From positions 2,062,949 to 2,122,435 of the forward strand of contig NW_022985166.1 in the NCBI RefSeq assembly GCF_010093535.1: DNA of 59,487 bases, written 5' to 3'. The number at the start of each line of letters is the position of its first letter. Within the stretch, counting starts at the first letter, position 1. The position numbers and the translations under genes were made by a program. This document shows, piece by piece, positions 1-12,329 of this stretch. The stretch is from Lindgomyces ingoldianus. Lineage: Eukaryota; Ascomycota; Dothideomycetes; Pleosporales; Lindgomycetaceae. The notes beneath the pieces were generated by a model. It was given only the letters and a program-made list of their open reading frames with translations, was not told the DNA's origin and did no database searches.

Positions 1-299
1 TGTGGCTGATGCCAATCCCCGACACACCGATGTGGCTAGAGAGGTGGAACAGACGCAACTAACCATAATTTAAACATGTTTTACACAACGCATGCTAGAG
101 CAAACTGCATGCAAATTAGCATAAAGGTGCACTTACATTAGGTATACATTTTTTTTTAAAAAAGAATATAAGAAACACATAAGGTGACAGAGAAACAGCG
201 TTACCAGGGTTTATCCGAAGAAATTCTGACTAACTAGCGCGTCCAAAAGAGGAGATTCTGCTCAACTTTTTGTTCTGCAAACCCGAATATAATAAGCAG
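1..299. other. Unassigned left edge
   Basis: No ORF or known repeat was recognised. The first 60 bases have ordinary composition and the rest becomes AT-rich towards the RIP-degraded region that follows. Confidence 0.4.
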
Positions 300-314
300 A
301 GCAAGCTCTGCTAA

Positions 315-477
315 TAAAGTTACTAAAACTTAACTATAACTTTAAACTAAAACTGCATAGAAGTACTTTTTATAACACATAACCTTTACTACTTATAGCT
401 GTAAATTAGTGCTAGTAGGTAAAATAATATTAATATTATAAAATAGTAAAGCTACTATATACTACTTTTTAGCCTAT
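315..477 (+). repeat. RIPped repeat, copy of 59046-59209
   Basis: This stretch matches the right end of the window (59046-59209) almost base for base, with mostly transition differences. In this copy it lies about 700 bp upstream of a copia LTR (1184-1463). I infer that both copies are the 3' untranslated part of the same copia family (element D). Confidence 0.6.
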
Positions 478-682
478 TTATAATTAGCATTTTATATAAA
501 AAGAAAGTAAAAAAGCTAAAAGATTTATATATTTATACTAAGATGCTAAATAAACTACTAATTAGTAGTAAAACTAGTTAAAAGAGTAACGCAGATGCGC
601 CTTAAGCTGCTAGACTGCACAAGAACGTTAAAGACGCCCGCACTAACAGCGCTAGAGGTAGAGAAGGAAGGCTAGAGAGACA

Positions 683-736
<54 letters not shown>
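683..736. repeat. Compound microsatellite (TC)n(TG)n
   Basis: About 11 TC units run directly into about 16 TG units. The long ORF seen on the minus strand here is a by-product of this repeat and is not a gene. Confidence 0.95.
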
Positions 737-739
<3 letters not shown>

Positions 740-1183
740 GCAGGAGTATCTATTACTATTAGCACTGTATAAAAAGAGAAAAGAGCTAAGGAATAGTACA
801 GTAGGGCTTAGAGAGTAAAGGATAAAGAAGAGAAAGTAAAAAAAAAAAAGAGACCTTATTATATACACCTCCCTACGCACCTGCCTACGCAAAGATCCTA
901 CACTATTCTAGCACAAAACTTTACATAAAATAGTTTATACACTGCTAAATTACTTACAAAGTAAGCATATAAAGGCTAAATAATAATAGCCTAAAACACT
1001 TTACACTATTTATAAAGCTATTTATATAGTGTAACTAGCCTATTTTAACATACAGCATTACTAAAGCAAGTCCTAATAAATAGAGTAGAGTAAAGGCAGA
1101 ATGTAATTAGATAGACTTATATAGATAAAAAGAAGGTAACGCGTACAAAAGGTAACTCTTTAGATAAAAAGAAAAGTTGCTAG

Positions 1184-1463
1184 TGTCTGTACACAGCAGC
1201 AGCGTTGCAGCCTAGATATAAATAATTGCGTATAAGTAGAATTATGTATCTATGTTACATAATACTTATGTGTAAACCTTTATGTGTAAACATCTAGATA
1301 TCCCCCTTTTTTTTTATATAGAGGAAAGAAAAGAGTAATAGAACTAGAAACATGTTACCCTTACTTTACCTACCTTGTACGCTGTGCACACTGTACACCA
1401 CTCTTACTCTTGCTACTTAAGTGCTTATACTATAAGCAGCTAGCTGTTGGAGCCTATTTAACA
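1184..1463 (+). mobile_element. RIPped copia LTR, 280 bp (family D)
   Basis: The segment begins TGTCTGTACA, ends in ACA, and is 280 bp long, exactly the length of its partner at 50091-50370. Differences are overwhelmingly C-to-T and G-to-A, as expected from RIP. The tract just upstream (about 1165-1180) is purine-rich, like a degraded polypurine tract, so this is probably a 3' LTR of a + strand element whose 3' internal end is 300-1183. Confidence 0.75.
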
Positions 1464-4330
1464 AGAGATATATATATAAATGTTATTAGACTTTATAGTT
1501 CTATGTCTATAGATTTGCTAAGTTTTACTTCCTATATAACATTTAAATCTATAGCAAGGAAGCTTATAAAAACTATTATTAATCTTATATTAAAGATCTA
1601 GAAAATTTTCCTATATAGATTAATCTACTAATATATAATAGAGTTTTAGTAGCTACTAGATTTTATAAGTACTGCTTAATTAACCCTTAATTACCTGCCT
1701 CCTAGTAGATATACTAATCGATATAGCACTATACATAGGCTAAACATTATATAGAACACTTTAGTAACCCTTATATTAAGAAACAATATTGCTATAGGTT
1801 ATTTAACTTAGATCTAGAATTTAAATTCTACCTATATAACTATTATAGTGTCTAGATACCTAACCTTTAGAGTATTATAAAGGATAGCAACATAAGAGTA
1901 TAGACTCTAAATTACACTCCTAATTAGGTAGTTCTAAAAGAAGACAAGAAGGACAATGTAAAATTTTAGTTTTATAACTTTATAGTTAATACAATAGCCT
2001 TAGATTTAATAGTATAATAAGGCTTACCCTTAAGGTAGATCTTACTAAAAGTATAAATTAGTAGCTTATCTCTAAACAAGCTATCTATCTACTATAATAT
2101 TAATTTTATTAGCTATAAGTAGTTGCTTAAGCTAGAACATTTTAGCAAGCTTACACTAAAAGCAGAACTACTTAAGAAAGGTTTTTTAAGAACTTTAGAG
2201 AATCCTTATTTAATTAGAGATAGCAATTCTATAGATATTAATGCTTTAAAGAGTATTAATCTTAAGGCTAAAGATGCTACCTCTAGTCTATACTATTTAA
2301 GTTATAACACTATAAAAATAGACACCTCTAAGATAGAGATTTTATCCTAAGCTATCCTAAGCTAAGAGTATAACTTTATTAACATTAATAATTTCCTAGA
2401 TGCTTTAACTACTAGATCTAGTTTATCTCTACCTTTAGTAATTAAAGAAGAGGTACTTAAGACTATAGATTTAATAAATATAGGTAAGATAGGTGTAACA
2501 AACATTTGTTTTATTAGAACTAATAAGAGGTAGATAACTAAGATAGTAACTTCTAAAGAGCCTATTAGAATAACTTAGGTTATGCTTCCCCTAGAAATCT
2601 ACTATCTAAAGGGTCTGTTGCTTTTACTAATTATAGTAAGTTTATAAGATTTTAGTTTTCTAGTTAGTTAGTTTAACAACTTATATAGGCAACTATTTTA
2701 AAGAGAGAAAGGATAGGAAGAATAGAATTAGTCTAGGCTATGCTAAAGACTATTGTCTAGAGTCTATACTACCTAGTTAGAAACTTATCTAACATGTCTA
2801 GTCTAATATTATTAATCTAGCTATAACTAATTCTAAAGGTAAGTCTTGTTACTATTTTATAAGCTACTAATCTAACTATTTATAGATAAATATCTTATTA
2901 AAAAAGAGATTATGCGTGTTGCTTTTGCTTCTAACTTAGTTCTTAACAAGATAGAGACTAGCCTAGAAAGTGTTATAGATTTAAAAGGTAAAGAATTATA
3001 TAATATTAAAGAAATTATTAGCTACAAGATAATTAAAGAAGTAACGTACTTCATGGGCGAGTTGCTTACACACCTGAGTTGCTTACTTTTGCTAAGACCC
3101 CACTAAACTACTCTTCCTACACTAATGCATTCCCTACAACACTACTTAGACGCGCTAAAAGAACATTAGATACAGCTTACGCTCTAAGCTTTTAAATAAG
3201 ACATAAAACTCTTAAAGAAATGTGCTATAGCTATGTGTAAAGTCTTATAAAAGATAATAAATAACTACAGCACTAGATAACTTTTATAAGCTAATTCTAC
3301 AGCTAAATTATAAAGGCTAGGTAATAAAAAGGAGCAGGTAATTATTAAGACTATACTTAAGCTATATGCGCAAGAAATTTCCCCTTAGATAGCATTTATA
3401 GCTAATATAGTTAATTCTTTGCGCGCTAAGTGTAATCTAGGCTATGTTTATATAAACTAGCCTAGTACATTTATAAAGCGTTGTTTAGAGCTTAAAGTAA
3501 TGTTTAAGCGTAAGTATAACTATAAAAGAGCCTTCTATAAGAGTCCTAGGGTAATTTAGGGCAGGTTTAGCCTTATAGAGAATATTAAAGCTAAGTATAG
3601 CATCTAGGATAATAACACGTACAACTTTAGCAAAATAGGGTTTATAATTAGCTAGATATCTCTTAACTATACTTACACTTAAAACTTTACTTTAAGCTTT
3701 AAATAACGCTTTACAAACGTACTAGGCTAGTTTATGTAAACATAGCCTAGATTACGCTTAGCGCGCAAAGAATTAGCTATATTAGCTATAAATGCTATCT
3801 AAGGGGAAATTCCTTGCGCATATAGCTTAAGTATAGTCTTAATAATCACCTGCTCTTTTTTATTGCCTAGCCTTTATAATTTAGCTGTAGAATTAGCTTA
3901 TAAAAGTTATCTAGTGCTATAGTTATTTATTATTTTTTATAAGACCTTGCATATAGCTACAGCACATTTTTTTAAGAGTTTTATGTTTTATTTAAAAGCT
4001 TAAAGTATAAGCTGTATCTAACGTTCTTTTAGCGCGTCTAAGTAGTGTTGTAGGGAATGCATTAGTGTAGGAAGAGTAGTTTAGTAGGGTCTTGGCAAAA
4101 GTGAGCAACTCAGGTGTGTGAGCAACTCGCCTATGAAGTACGTTATAGTATTATAGAATTAAATAGGAAGAATATCCTAGCTTAGAGAATACCTAGGAGT
4201 CTATTAATGTTTTTAAGAAGTGCTAGGACCTAGTAGAAGAGTATTATAGAAACAACAAATATTGCTAAAAAGCTAAGAGGAGAAAGAGATCTAGGAGATA
4301 AAAGAATTATTTAGCTTAATTTAATTAATC
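1464..4330 (+). mobile_element. RIPped chromodomain retroelement relic
   Basis: This AT-rich tract is full of stop codons. Near its 3' end the + strand encodes a chromodomain in two halves: 2912-3041 (KGKELYNIKEIISYKIIK) and 4146-4270 (frame containing ENT, INVFKKC and LVEEYYRNNKY, with TAG where Trp is expected). The halves are separated by the fold-back element 3044-4143 and join in frame when it and one TA are removed. A chromodomain at the end of a polyprotein is typical of Ty3/gypsy chromoviruses. The upstream part is too mutated to confirm RT or integrase, and element ends were not found. Confidence 0.55.
3044..4143. mobile_element. Fold-back (palindromic) Fot/pogo element
   Basis: The element is flanked by TA on both sides (3042-3043 and 4144-4145) and has ends ACGTACTTCAT and ATGAAGTACGT. 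The left arm (3044 to about 3530) is repeated in inverse at about 3665-4143. Between the arms the + strand keeps a degraded pogo/Fot transposase N-terminal part (FIKRCLELK, then the remains of the first DDE motif, NTYNFSKIGF, with Asp-Glu lost). The right arm repeats the TIR and N-terminal coding region in inverse, so the element is two 5' ends joined head to head. It is heavily RIPped and cannot encode a protein. Confidence 0.8.
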
Positions 4331-5100
4331 TATAAAAGCTAGCTAAAAGCTAATTGCAACTGTAAGCTCTTTTTAGTTCTACCTCTACTAATAATATTAT
4401 CTATGTAACAGCACAAGAGCAGGAAAAGAAGAGAGTAGTAACCTATATAACCTAATATAATAATATTTAAAGGGAAGTAACTAAGAGGTAGAGAGACTAG
4501 AGGATAATTAGCAATATACCTTTAGCTTCTAGACTTTAAAATTATAAACAAACTTAATTCTTTTATTCTTAACTTAAGAGACTACTACTACTAAGAAAAC
4601 CTTTTTCTTTAATTCTTCTAACACTAGTAACACTATTTCTAAACCTTTAAATTATCTTAAAAGCATATCCTTTAAGTACTCTATACTAGCTACAAATCTC
4701 TCTACCTGCTCCTAAAGCTGCTAATTACTCTTATGCATCTTGCAAAGCTATTCTTCTAATGTCTTGCAGACTCTGCAGTGCTGTTCTTCTGCAAGCTTTA
4801 CTTACTAAGATTCTATAGTTGCCTTCTCCTTGCATACTTTAATCTCCTCTTAAAGATTAATATTTGCATTCTGTAGATAGTTAATTTTTGTACTAAAGCT
4901 AGCGTCGTTTGTTTGAAGCTATATATGCATTAGCAAACATGTCTCGCAAGCGTGACGTCCTAGACTTGGACTTACAGGAGTAAGCTAATCTAGTTTGCTG
5001 GTATTATATATAGATGCATATACAGCCTTAAATAAGATCCCTACTCCTTCACATAATGCCTTATATACGTTAATAGAATGCTGACTTAGATTTTTAGTAA
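4331..5100. other. RIP-degraded tract, coiled-coil-like remnant
   Basis: AT-rich sequence with stops in all frames. On the minus strand about 4990-4540 a broken frame is rich in Glu, Lys, Leu and Gln with heptad-like spacing, like a coiled-coil segment. I cannot assign a family. Confidence 0.3.
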
Positions 5101-6000
5101 ATATCTCTAAAAAAATTCTGCGTTTTTCAGGCAAGATCTTCTAAGCATATGAGTTGTTTGGGGTAGGACTAAGGCAAACTTCAGACGGCTTTACGTTGAT
5201 CCTAAGAGTGCTTTCTTCAATGGTATCCCCTGCACTAGTGAAATGTTGTGACTTTTAGCCTGAATGCCTAATATAGCTGTCTGCCTTATAATGTAGGACT
5301 AGCTGTATTGGCCTCATGTTCTAGGGCTAAGGCTGTAAATAAACAAACAAATGTATTGCGTACGCCGTATAATCTTTGGTACCAGCGATATGTCACAAAG
5401 GTCCTTCGATACAAGGGGAAATAATAATCATGATTTTGTTAAGCCTTCAATATTGCTAATCTCTAGTATTAGGGTAGGTGAACTATATCGCCAGCTTGAA
5501 GCTCTCAAGAAGTTTACTAACAATATAATATTAGCAATTATTACCGCAACAGAGACACCTAAACAGGTATTGGGAAGGTGGAAGATGCTGATGAAGGGAA
5601 AGGGGAGGAGAAATCAGTTGGATCATTTTGTACTTTAATCAATACACTCATTTCTACCGAATTAAGCAGTATCCGGGCAGGAACTTTGCACTGATAACCA
5701 TACTTTAAATTCCATCCTCCGCAAATACCAGTGGATGAGGATGTGAAAGTGGATGTGTCGGTGGAGGTGGAGGTGTCGGTGGAGGTGGTGGCGGTGGCTG
5801 GGACCCCAATGAGCATGGGTGCTCGGCTTACCCCAAGGGTTCAGACCATCCTTGGACAAGAGCTTGCTCCGACGGCATCAATTGATTGACTGCAAGTTTC
5901 ACCAGGGTCCAGTTCTGGACCACCCAATAACTATCTCTTGTCCACGTTATCGTGGCGAAGCCAGGCTTGACACGAACAGTTGGCGTTGTGGGCATTTAGA
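5101..6000. other. No recognisable gene
   Basis: Base composition returns to normal at about 5150. Short ORFs such as 5351-5638 (+) have no recognised motif and no supporting context. A GT/GA-rich minisatellite lies at 5735-5800. Confidence 0.4.
5735..5800. repeat. GTGGAGGTG-like minisatellite
   Basis: Imperfect tandem units of GTGGA, GGTG and GTCGGTG keep a 3/6-bp period. The His/Thr/Ser-rich ORFs on the minus strand come from this repeat. Confidence 0.8.
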
Positions 6001-6020
6001 GGGCCCGAAAATGGGACCAC
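6001..6020. repeat. MITE-like terminal motif
   Basis: GGGCCCGAAAATGGGACC occurs here. Inverted relatives lie at 6697-6757 and similar motifs at 25158-25232 and 46750-46830, which suggests a small TIR family. Confidence 0.45.
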
Positions 6021-6024
6021 CTCA

Positions 6025-6360
6025 GAGGCTCTCTCCCCGGCGACTCTTTCTCCCCGGCGACTCTCTCCACGGCGAGTCCCTCTCCCTGGCGAATCTCTCT
6101 CCCTGGCAAGGCTCTCCACGGCGAGGCTTTCTCCCCGGCGACTCTCTCCACGGCGAGTCCCTCTCCCTGGCGAATCTCTCTCCATGGCGAATCTCCCTCC
6201 TGGCGAATCTCTCTCCCCGGCGAGTTTCTCTCCCCGGCTGGACTCTCTCCCCGGCGAATCTACCTCCCAGGCGAGGCTCTCTCCCCGGCGAACTTCTCTC
6301 CCTGGCGAATCTCTCTCCCCGACGAGGCTCTCCACGGCACTCCCCGGCGACGCTCTCCTT
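6025..6360. repeat. GC-rich minisatellite, about 15-18-bp unit
   Basis: About 20 degenerate copies of a unit close to CTCTCCCCGGCGA plus 2-5 spacer bases. Both strands and most frames are open through it, giving Leu/Ser/Pro/Arg ORFs on + and Arg/Gly/Glu ORFs on -. Openness in five overlapping frames is expected from a stop-free repeat and does not indicate genes. Confidence 0.9.
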
Positions 6361-6696
6361 GGACACATCATTATTTTTAAGACTGTCCCAGCCGCCTGAA
6401 CTGCTTTTGCTTTTGAGCCAGTGAACTTTCACGTTAAGATACTATCATCATCTTCAGAGACTACAGAGTAAGCAGATTGATGATAACCACACATGGAATT
6501 CTGCCTTCTGCCCACATCCATTCTCGCTCCTCGGCCCAGGTTCTAATCATAATGTGTCACTTTGCCTTAAGCCCGCACTTGGCGCTTTGCTCAATTCTAG
6601 AGATCATACGCTTTTAATTCTGATAGGTATCACTTTACGATCCTTCTCCTTCCATATGTCATATGCGTAAAAGAGTGCCAAGAGTTACGGATACAA

Positions 6697-6757
6697 GGGG
6701 ACCCAAAATCGGCCCCAGAGCGGGTTTGGAGGGGGGGCCTGAAATGGGACCCCTCTG
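6697..6757. repeat. 60-bp hairpin (MITE remnant)
   Basis: GGGGACCC and CGGCCCC in the left arm face GGGGCC and GGGACCCC in the right arm, with AAAAT/GAAAT between. It sits where the piggyBac homology stops and probably marks the insertion or deletion that truncated that gene. Confidence 0.55.
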
Positions 6758-6769
6758 ATCCTCTCGTGC

Positions 6770-7497
6770 CAGCCTATTATTACCTCGTTACTGACAGCAC
6801 GCCAGTCTACGACAAAAACATATCCCTGGTCTGCTAGCACCCACATTTTGTATCCAATGGGCACAGGCTTAGAAGGTATGTTTACAATCTCAGGCGTACG
6901 CCCTGTAAAGCCTACCATAGCCTCATCAACTGCCACATGGCTACCTAGTCTCCAGTAAGACTTATACTTGGATCTCAGGAAATCTGCTAATTTGACTATC
7001 TTATCCACAGGACGTACGCGCCTCCTAGGAGCTGAAGGAGCTTCTGAGGGATCCTAGACATGAAAATAACGGTGGATTTGTTGCCACTACAAGAGCAACA
7101 TTGTATTGCGTACGCTTCCATGATATGGTCTTTCTGAATCTATAGCCTAGTAATCCTCAATCCTGAGGCTTGGGTACAGATTTATATAGATATATATGCC
7201 TAGGTAGCCATATATGGCGTCCGCCTCAATAGGCTTCCAGCTTCTGGATCTTCTGGCCAATCTGTACCTGGACCAGAGTGCCCTCCCTAAGGCGCCTTGA
7301 TTTCGAATTCTCTCAGCATTCCTGTTTGTACAGCGTACGCAATACTCAATGAGCTCAGGAGGAAAGAACAGATCAAAAATGTCAAGAGGATCAGAAATAC
7401 AGATAACAGGGGGCAGAACAGGCTGTCCCTGACGTTCAGCAATGTGGAGAGGAGTGAAATCAGGATAGCTTTCGAGTTTTGAGAAAGGACAATACAT
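6770..7497 (-). pseudogene. piggyBac-type transposase fragment
   Basis: One minus-strand frame, interrupted by three TAG codons, carries the DDE_Tnp_1_7 (piggyBac/PGBD-like) signatures in order: FFPPELIEYCVRCTNRNA, WKPIEADAIYGYLGIYIYIN, a RYFHV segment, then VAVDEAMVGFTGR with the first catalytic Asp, PSKPVPIGYKMWVLADQGYV, and an end at about 6770. The three stops sit where Trp is expected (TGG to TAG), consistent with RIP. The rest of the catalytic domain, with the later Asp residues, is missing because homology ends at the 6697-6757 hairpin. Intact relatives are about 550-650 residues, so this is less than half a protein. No TTAA-flanked ends were found. Confidence 0.85.
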
Positions 7498-9368
7498 CTT
7501 TCACTGGGAAAGGCCACCCCAGAGTAGGCTCAAGAACTCTGGAAACGGTGTGTGACAGTAGATTAGCTAAAGCGAAGGCACCTCCGGCTCAGATTACTTT
7601 TCGTTGGGGCGCTGGACGGCTATTTTGATATGATAATGGTCCATTGTCCCACCTCTAAAGTCGACGTTAGGCTTCACCAGGAGCGGTAGACATCACGGTT
7701 CTATAAATTCTCCAATCCAATACTAGATATTTCTGTGTTAGTCAGTACGTGTAGCCTGCACAGCCGTCAAACGCCACTCGCGCGGCCTCTCAGCTTTGGG
7801 CCTGCGCCCAGCAAGCCAAGTATGTTTTTGCCAACCTGTGTTTGACATCTGAGTCGCGGCTTAGGAAATTGAGGCAAAATATTCTTAATGGGCTTCCTGG
7901 CAGATTGAAGTGCAATACCAATCTGGTCATCAGTAAGGCCTCGTACTCTCATAATTAATATAAGATGCGGTACTCTATATATGAAACTGCAGTTTATATT
8001 ACCGCATAGTTATGTATCTATAGACTGCGTTTATAATGAGGAACCTTCGCTCTATTTAAGATTTAAAGAGGAGGAGATCTTATATAATCTGGGAAAAATT
8101 ATTTCCTAGTAAGTAACTTTTAATGATGATAGATCATTATACTGAGGCTTCAACGCCCGCTTTGGCCCCCCTATCTCATCATCATCACTCTCTAAGTTAA
8201 TTTATATAGTGCTTAAGTTAGATCATGGATCCTTCCTATAGTATACGTTGCTTCCATACGTACTAATCGGTTCCGCTTCAGTTCCTTAAAAATTATAATA
8301 GGGGTAGATGTTATAACGTGAAAATATTTTAATGAGAGGCCAAGATAACAGAGTTAAGATAGCATTAAAAGTGGCTAAAGATGTTTTAATAGATGAGCAT
8401 TACTCCTGCCCACAGCCTTCTGCTAGGGTCTAAGGCATGCTTAATAGCACACGATTAACCAATTAATCATGACACGTTAGCAAACAATAAGTGACAAGGT
8501 TTAAACATACTCATTCATGTGTAAGGCTGCTAGCAAAGCCACTCAGCACAGCAGGAAGCAGTTTAACGCATGAAATCCCACTCAGGGATCTCCATGACCG
8601 CCTACAGTCGCTGCATAATGTAGAGGCTTATTAGTTAGCTGTTAAAGCTTTAGTGTTGTCTTATTTAGCTAGGAAGTTATAACATAAAAAGACACTTGTC
8701 TAAGTTCCGCTTAATGCACCAAACAGTTCTATGACTCCTCACGCACCTCTGTGAACCAGCCAATCACTAACGCAGTTTCTGCATTTCAAATGCCTATAGA
8801 ATTATCCTCGCTGCAAAGAAGTATCTAAGAAGGAGAGGTTCGTACCCTCAGCCAGAGTTGTACTATCCACCAGTGTAAGCTTGACCCACGTACCGCAAAC
8901 CTTAACGCCGTAATCGACATTAGGGGCGCTGAGAGTTTAATGTCCCTTCACCTGCAGCAGCAGGCCGCGACATCCGTTGATGATACTGAAGAAGATCTGG
9001 AGGACGCACATGCTCCGAGAGGAGGCAGCAAAGGAGGGCGCAAGAACCAGCTCGTTATCGAGTTAACTGATCAATACTTAGGCAAAAAGAGGAAATGCGA
9101 TGACGGCCATGCGAGCCAGGCTGGGCATACACAGTAGTTTGTTGTTATAACCATTAGTCACGTGATACATCGTGCACCTACCTTAGGCTCTCCTGAGCAT
9201 CCACAACAATACAATCAATCATCTACCACATCATTTGTCAAAGCTGGAGCGAGAAGAGAAATATGTCGAGAAGGTGATTCGTCAAACCATCCGAAAAACA
9301 TCCTTGATGCTGAGCGAGGATATAACCAATCCTGCTCTCGCAGATATCAATAGTATATCAGGACACTG
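7498..9368. other. No recognisable gene
   Basis: Mixed-composition sequence, AT-rich at 7960-8600. A 65-codon ORF at 8940-9137 (+) is rich in Gln, Asp, Glu and Lys and has no recognised domain; it could be an exon of a lost gene. A 61-codon ORF on the minus strand at 7952-7767 is also unrecognised. Confidence 0.4.
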
Positions 9369-9384
9369 TCCAGACTCAGGCTTG

Positions 9385-9475
9385 TCAACAAATAAATCAA
9401 ATCCAAATCGATCCAAATCTTGGCAAATCAAATGAAATCAAATCGAGAATATATCTATCCAAATCAAATCAAATC
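9385..9475. repeat. Left subterminal AAATC repeats of outer hAT
   Basis: Repeated AAATC, CCAAATC and CAAATCAAATC units; a matching cluster in inverse orientation lies at 22800-22920. They probably bind the element's transposase (inference from hAT biology). Confidence 0.7.
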
Positions 9476-10476
9476 ATGACACCCGGATTTATTTGGATAT
9501 TTGAATAATTTGGATAGGTTTTTAATGGCGGCAGTACTCAACCTCCGCTGTTGAAATATTGCCCAATCACCGTTCCCAGCGTTAGGCAACTGTCGGTTCA
9601 CAGGCAGCAAGGGAATGAACAACTGGTTCTCTGTATCTGGTATCTCTGGTGTCTTCTTTCTTCTAGTAGGCTACAAAGCTCTATATACCCTCTCCTAAAT
9701 CCCTGTGAACGTTGTGCGGTGCCAGGTCATGCTAAGGTGGGGTAGTACAGAGAGGGGTAGCGATGTTACACATCCCTCGTATTGCAGGGGGTGAGGGACA
9801 CAAGGAGGTGACGAGGCTACATAGTCCCTGTACTTGCATATTATGAGATAGGGCAGACTGCAAGAGGTTGCAGGAGTCTGCAGGAGATTGCCGGACGGTG
9901 CAGCAAAGTACGGACAGGTTCAGACAGCAACATTCGTTGCAAAGACTGTTAGCCGCGCTTCTGCCTAGTCTGGCTCATCTCTGAGTCACTCCTTACTATT
10001 ATGGCCTGTCATAACTTATTGTGGCTTCATGTTGCCTGTCGTACTATTAAGTATATATTCAGTCTCTACCTCCGCGAGTTAGAGGCCAATTAACTCATTC
10101 CTTCATATAGACAGCTGCTTGCATCTAACATCATTACTGTAAATGGCTCCATCTACGAACGCCGATGAGGCAGCAACTGTACTTTCTACTGCTCTTTCTA
10201 CCGCTCATAGCGACCTTGAAACCCCTACCGACCTTAATCCATCTGATACCAGCAGAGAGGTGACTGTAGACACCTCGTCATCAGTCGACTACACTGGCTA
10301 CGAAGGCATTAACTGGAGTCGCCTTCCAGGCTATCATATACGTAAACATAGAAGAAGGCCTCGTACGGGCTGGGTGTGGGATTATGGATACGATATCGAA
10401 AAAGATGGCTCCGGTGACCGCTTCTGGCTCTGTAAAAAGTGCCACCAGAAGAAAGCCACAATCATACATGGGCACA

Positions 10477-10600
10477 TTTATCATGATAAATCGTGATAAA
10501 TCTTATTTATCATGATAAATCCGCCACAAACGCCACAAGCGTGATAAATGATAAATCCATTCCAACCGTGATAAATCATAATTTATCATGATTTGGTCTT
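10477..10600. repeat. Palindromic subterminal repeats of nested hAT 1
   Basis: Perfect 14-bp palindromes TTTATCATGATAAA at 10477-10490 and 10506-10519, with related CGTGATAAATC units. Similar half-palindromes crowd 15980-16075 and 16255-16360 at the other end. Confidence 0.8.
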
Positions 10601-12329
10601 GGCACCTAAATTTCTGCAGGATGCCTGTCAACCTCGGAGATTTAATCAAGCTTCCTGCAGCGAACCAACCATGTTCATCGATTATCTCTTCCCAAACGGG
10701 TCATTCGCGATCTTCTACTCCACAAGACCCTCCTGGCTTTAATATCTTTATTCGATCCAGCTATCCTGAGCTTGATGAAGCTTCCGTCGGCCAGAAACGA
10801 AAGAGAGGTAAAATCCTCTATTCCTGTACACAATGCTCCAGCTGGAGCCATGGTAATCGTGGCTCAGCTCGAGAACATGTCTTACGACGTCACTCAGCGT
10901 CCATCTTGCCCCTGACCCCGAATCAACGATCGATTGCGACGATGCTGCCGCCGATAGCCTCTCCCAACCTTCTCCGCACGAGTTTTAATCAACAGCGATA
11001 CAAGGAAGCCATTATTGGCCTCCTGACTCGAAGGAGAGTCCCATTTTCAGCCGTAGAATGGAGAGAGATGAAAGATCTGGCTCTAGCTTGTAATCCAGCC
11101 ATCGAGGATCTTTTGATCACATCTAGAAGATCTGTTATGCGTACGATCATTTGCCAATTACGAGTTCTATTGCGATCAAATCAGAACAAGCCTCTTAGGG
11201 GCAGTCTCTCCCATTCATATCGCGTCTGATCTGTGGACTTCTCCTCATCGACATGGCATGCTGGCTGTTTGCGCGCAGTGGGTGGATGAGAAGTATGAGC
11301 TCCAGAAAGCGCTCCTAGGTCTTCCTGAATGCCGATACAGCCATACTGGCGAGAATCAAGCTTCCCTTATTATCGCGACGCTTGAACGGTTTGGTGTTGA
11401 GTCTAATATTGGCTTTCATACAGGGGATAATGCTACATCAAACGATACATGTCTTCGATCAATAGAAACCCGTCTTTCAGCTAAAGGCATCCGGTTCAGC
11501 GCTTCAAAGCGCCGTATTCGTTGTATCGGCCATATCATCAACCTTTCCCTTCAAGCCTTTCTCTCCGCGTCCTCAAAAGAAGCTCTAGAAGCTGCCCTCG
11601 AAGCTGCAGCCGGCGTTCCCGGCGAAGACCTTCTCCCTCGATTCACAGAGGCTTTGTCCCATCAACCGCGACCACGACGGCGACGGAGAGCTAGTATAGC
11701 TAGTACAACTTCCGATGATGGCACGATCAGTGCTTTACCAACCTTCCGAAAGCTCCATAACCTTGCGGTCTGGATCCGTAGCTCAACGATTCACTCAGAT
11801 CAATGGGACGATCAGGTAGGCTTGCGTTTAGGCATTGATAATGCCACCCGCTGGTCTTCATGGTATACCGTGGTAGACAAGGCGCTACGGAAGAAGACGA
11901 AGATCATTGAGTTTATGATAGATCACGAAGAATCTCTTGGTGATAACCGACTTACCGCAGTGGATTGGGGCTTTCTGGAGAAAGCTCATCGGTTTCTCCA
12001 ACCATTTACAGGCGCCACGCTGTATTCAGAAGGTAATAAGTCATCAATCTCTCAATCGCTGGTTCTACTCGACGCGCTCCTAGTCCATTACGAGAGGAAG
12101 AAGGAGTTCTACTCCAAGCCCGAATCGTACGATCAGAGAATGATTGATGCTATCGGAATGGGGTGGTTTATCATTGATAAATACTACCAAATGACTGAAG
12201 AGGCCCCTGTTTATGCCGCCGCCCTTCTACTCGACCCTTCTCGTCGGGTCGCATACATCAAACAGAATTGGCCTGAAAGCTGGCACAGCGCATCAATCGA
12301 ATTGGCATATCAGATGTGGCTGGACGATT

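Noticed and set aside
602..892. 96-residue minus-strand ORF with a hydrophobic start
   Set aside because: Built from the TC/TG microsatellite and a poly-A tract within RIPped sequence.
5931..6432. Four overlapping Arg/Gly/Ser/Leu-rich ORFs on both strands
   Set aside because: By-products of the 15-18-bp minisatellite; no frame shows domain content.
8940..9137. 65-residue ORF as a host gene
   Set aside because: No known motif, splice partner or supporting context; left as unassigned sequence.
11190..11230. Intron at the frame change in nested hAT 1
   Set aside because: No GT donor fits the needed phase; a one-base frameshift explains it better.
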